Source of the DNA: Alphaproteobacteria bacterium
GTDB lineage: Bacteria; Pseudomonadota; Alphaproteobacteria; Acetobacterales; Acetobacteraceae
Length of the DNA: 64,000 nucleotides
Direction of reading: 5' to 3'
Assembly (NCBI GenBank): GCA_020850755.1
Contig: JADZEB010000024.1
Span: 1 to 64,000, forward strand
Shown: in pieces, positions 63,587-64,000 of the stretch
Layout: each line of letters starts with the position of its first letter
Numbering within the stretch: the first letter of the stretch is position 1
Notes under the pieces: model-generated
What the model was told of the DNA's origin: nothing
Seen by the model: the letters and a program-made list of their open reading frames with translations, nothing else
The model's database searches: none
Translations under genes and position numbers: made by a program

Positions 63587-64000
63587 ATGACCAGCACCCC
63601 CGATCCGATCCCGTCCGAGCCCGGCGCGACGCCCCCCAACGGCAACGGCAATGGCAACGGCAATGGCAGCTATGACAGCTCGGCCATCACCGTGCTCAAG
63701 GGCCTCGATGCCGTGCGCAAGCGCCCGGGCATGTATATCGGCGACACCGACGACGGCACCGGCCTGCACCATATGGCCTTCGAGATCGTCGACAACGCCG
63801 TGGACGAGGCGCAGGCCGGCTACGCCGATGCCGTCACGCTCACGCTCAATGGCGATGGCTCGGTCACGGTCACCGACAATGGCCGCGGCATCCCGGTCGA
63901 TATCCACCCCGAGGAAGGGGTCTCGGCGGCCGAGGTGGTGCTGACCAAGCTGCATGCCGGGGGCAAGTTCAACCAGAACGCCTACAAGGTCTCGGGCGGG
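63587..64000 (+). CDS. gyrB: DNA gyrase subunit B, N-terminal part (cut by the window edge)
   Basis: The 138 codons present encode the start of the GHKL ATPase domain: [37 protein letters not shown] (ATP/Mg-binding Glu and Asn) and [13 protein letters not shown]. The gene runs off the right end in frame. The N-terminus has an extra Asn-Gly repeat (NGNGNGNGNG). GyrB supplies ATP hydrolysis for negative supercoiling. Confidence 0.97.
   Translation, partial: MTSTPDPIPSEPGATPPNGNGNGNGNGSYDSSAITVLKGLDAVRKRPGMYIGDTDDGTGLHHMAFEIVDNAVDEAQAGYADAVTLTLNGDGSVTVTDNGRGIPVDIHPEEGVSAAEVVLTKLHAGGKFNQNAYKVSGG

Noticed and set aside
1-64000. tRNA and rRNA genes
   Set aside because: I looked for cloverleaf T-loop signatures and rRNA conserved blocks and saw none; a dedicated tRNA search would be decisive.

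Overview
The window is very GC-rich (by eye about 70 percent) and gene-dense. The right end carries the conserved chromosomal block mutM, enoyl-CoA hydratase, rpsT, dnaA, dnaN, recF, gyrB. With coaBC-dut, ubiE, an alphaproteobacterial-style imp type VI secretion system (T6SS) and GANTC sites clustered at replication genes, this points to the chromosome of an alphaproteobacterium, most likely Acetobacteraceae/Rhodospirillales. The genus cannot be fixed from the sequence alone. I saw no rRNA, tRNA, CRISPR array, transposase or integrase.

Layout. (1) 1-9.5 kb is mixed metabolism: a ThDP-dependent enzyme, dgt, an Rrf2 regulator, a lipoprotein, a small membrane protein, a LysE exporter, a nitronate monooxygenase, a pterin carbinolamine dehydratase and a zincin-type metallopeptidase. 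Between them lie a palindromic element, a copied gene fragment and a repeat-rich 870-base gap. (2) 9.7-21.4 kb is the first T6SS half: tssK, tssL (OmpA fused), tssM, tagF, pppA, ppkA. (3) 21.5-38.4 kb is a two-partner secretion module: a TpsB pore, a 3,706-residue TpsA exoprotein with about 10 repeats of roughly 108 residues, a small exported protein and a probable lipoprotein CHAT-family peptidase. (4) 38.6-40.3 kb holds two paralogous secreted OmpA-domain proteins. (5) 40.3-49.8 kb is the second T6SS half: tssA, tssB, tssC, a second tssC-like gene, tagJ, tssE, tssF, tssG. (6) 49.8-58.2 kb is housekeeping: a UDG-like protein, DsrE-like, moeB, two unknown genes, dut, coaBC, ubiE, a DUF1232 protein, mutM, enoyl-CoA hydratase. 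(7) 58.2-64 kb is rpsT and the replication block; gyrB runs off the right edge.

How they may work together. The two T6SS halves supply membrane complex, baseplate and sheath parts plus a PpkA/PppA/TagF control layer. Hcp, VgrG, ClpV, TssJ, PAAR and Fha are not here. The secretion module in between is co-directional and all 14 T6SS genes read the same way, so the whole 40-kb block looks like one cell-envelope island. The main candidate for something undescribed is TpsB, giant repeat TpsA, small secreted protein and CHAT lipoprotein, with the last two translationally coupled, set inside a T6SS cluster beside twin OmpA proteins. A second item is the concentration of GANTC (CcrM) sites just upstream of dnaA, dnaN and gyrB.
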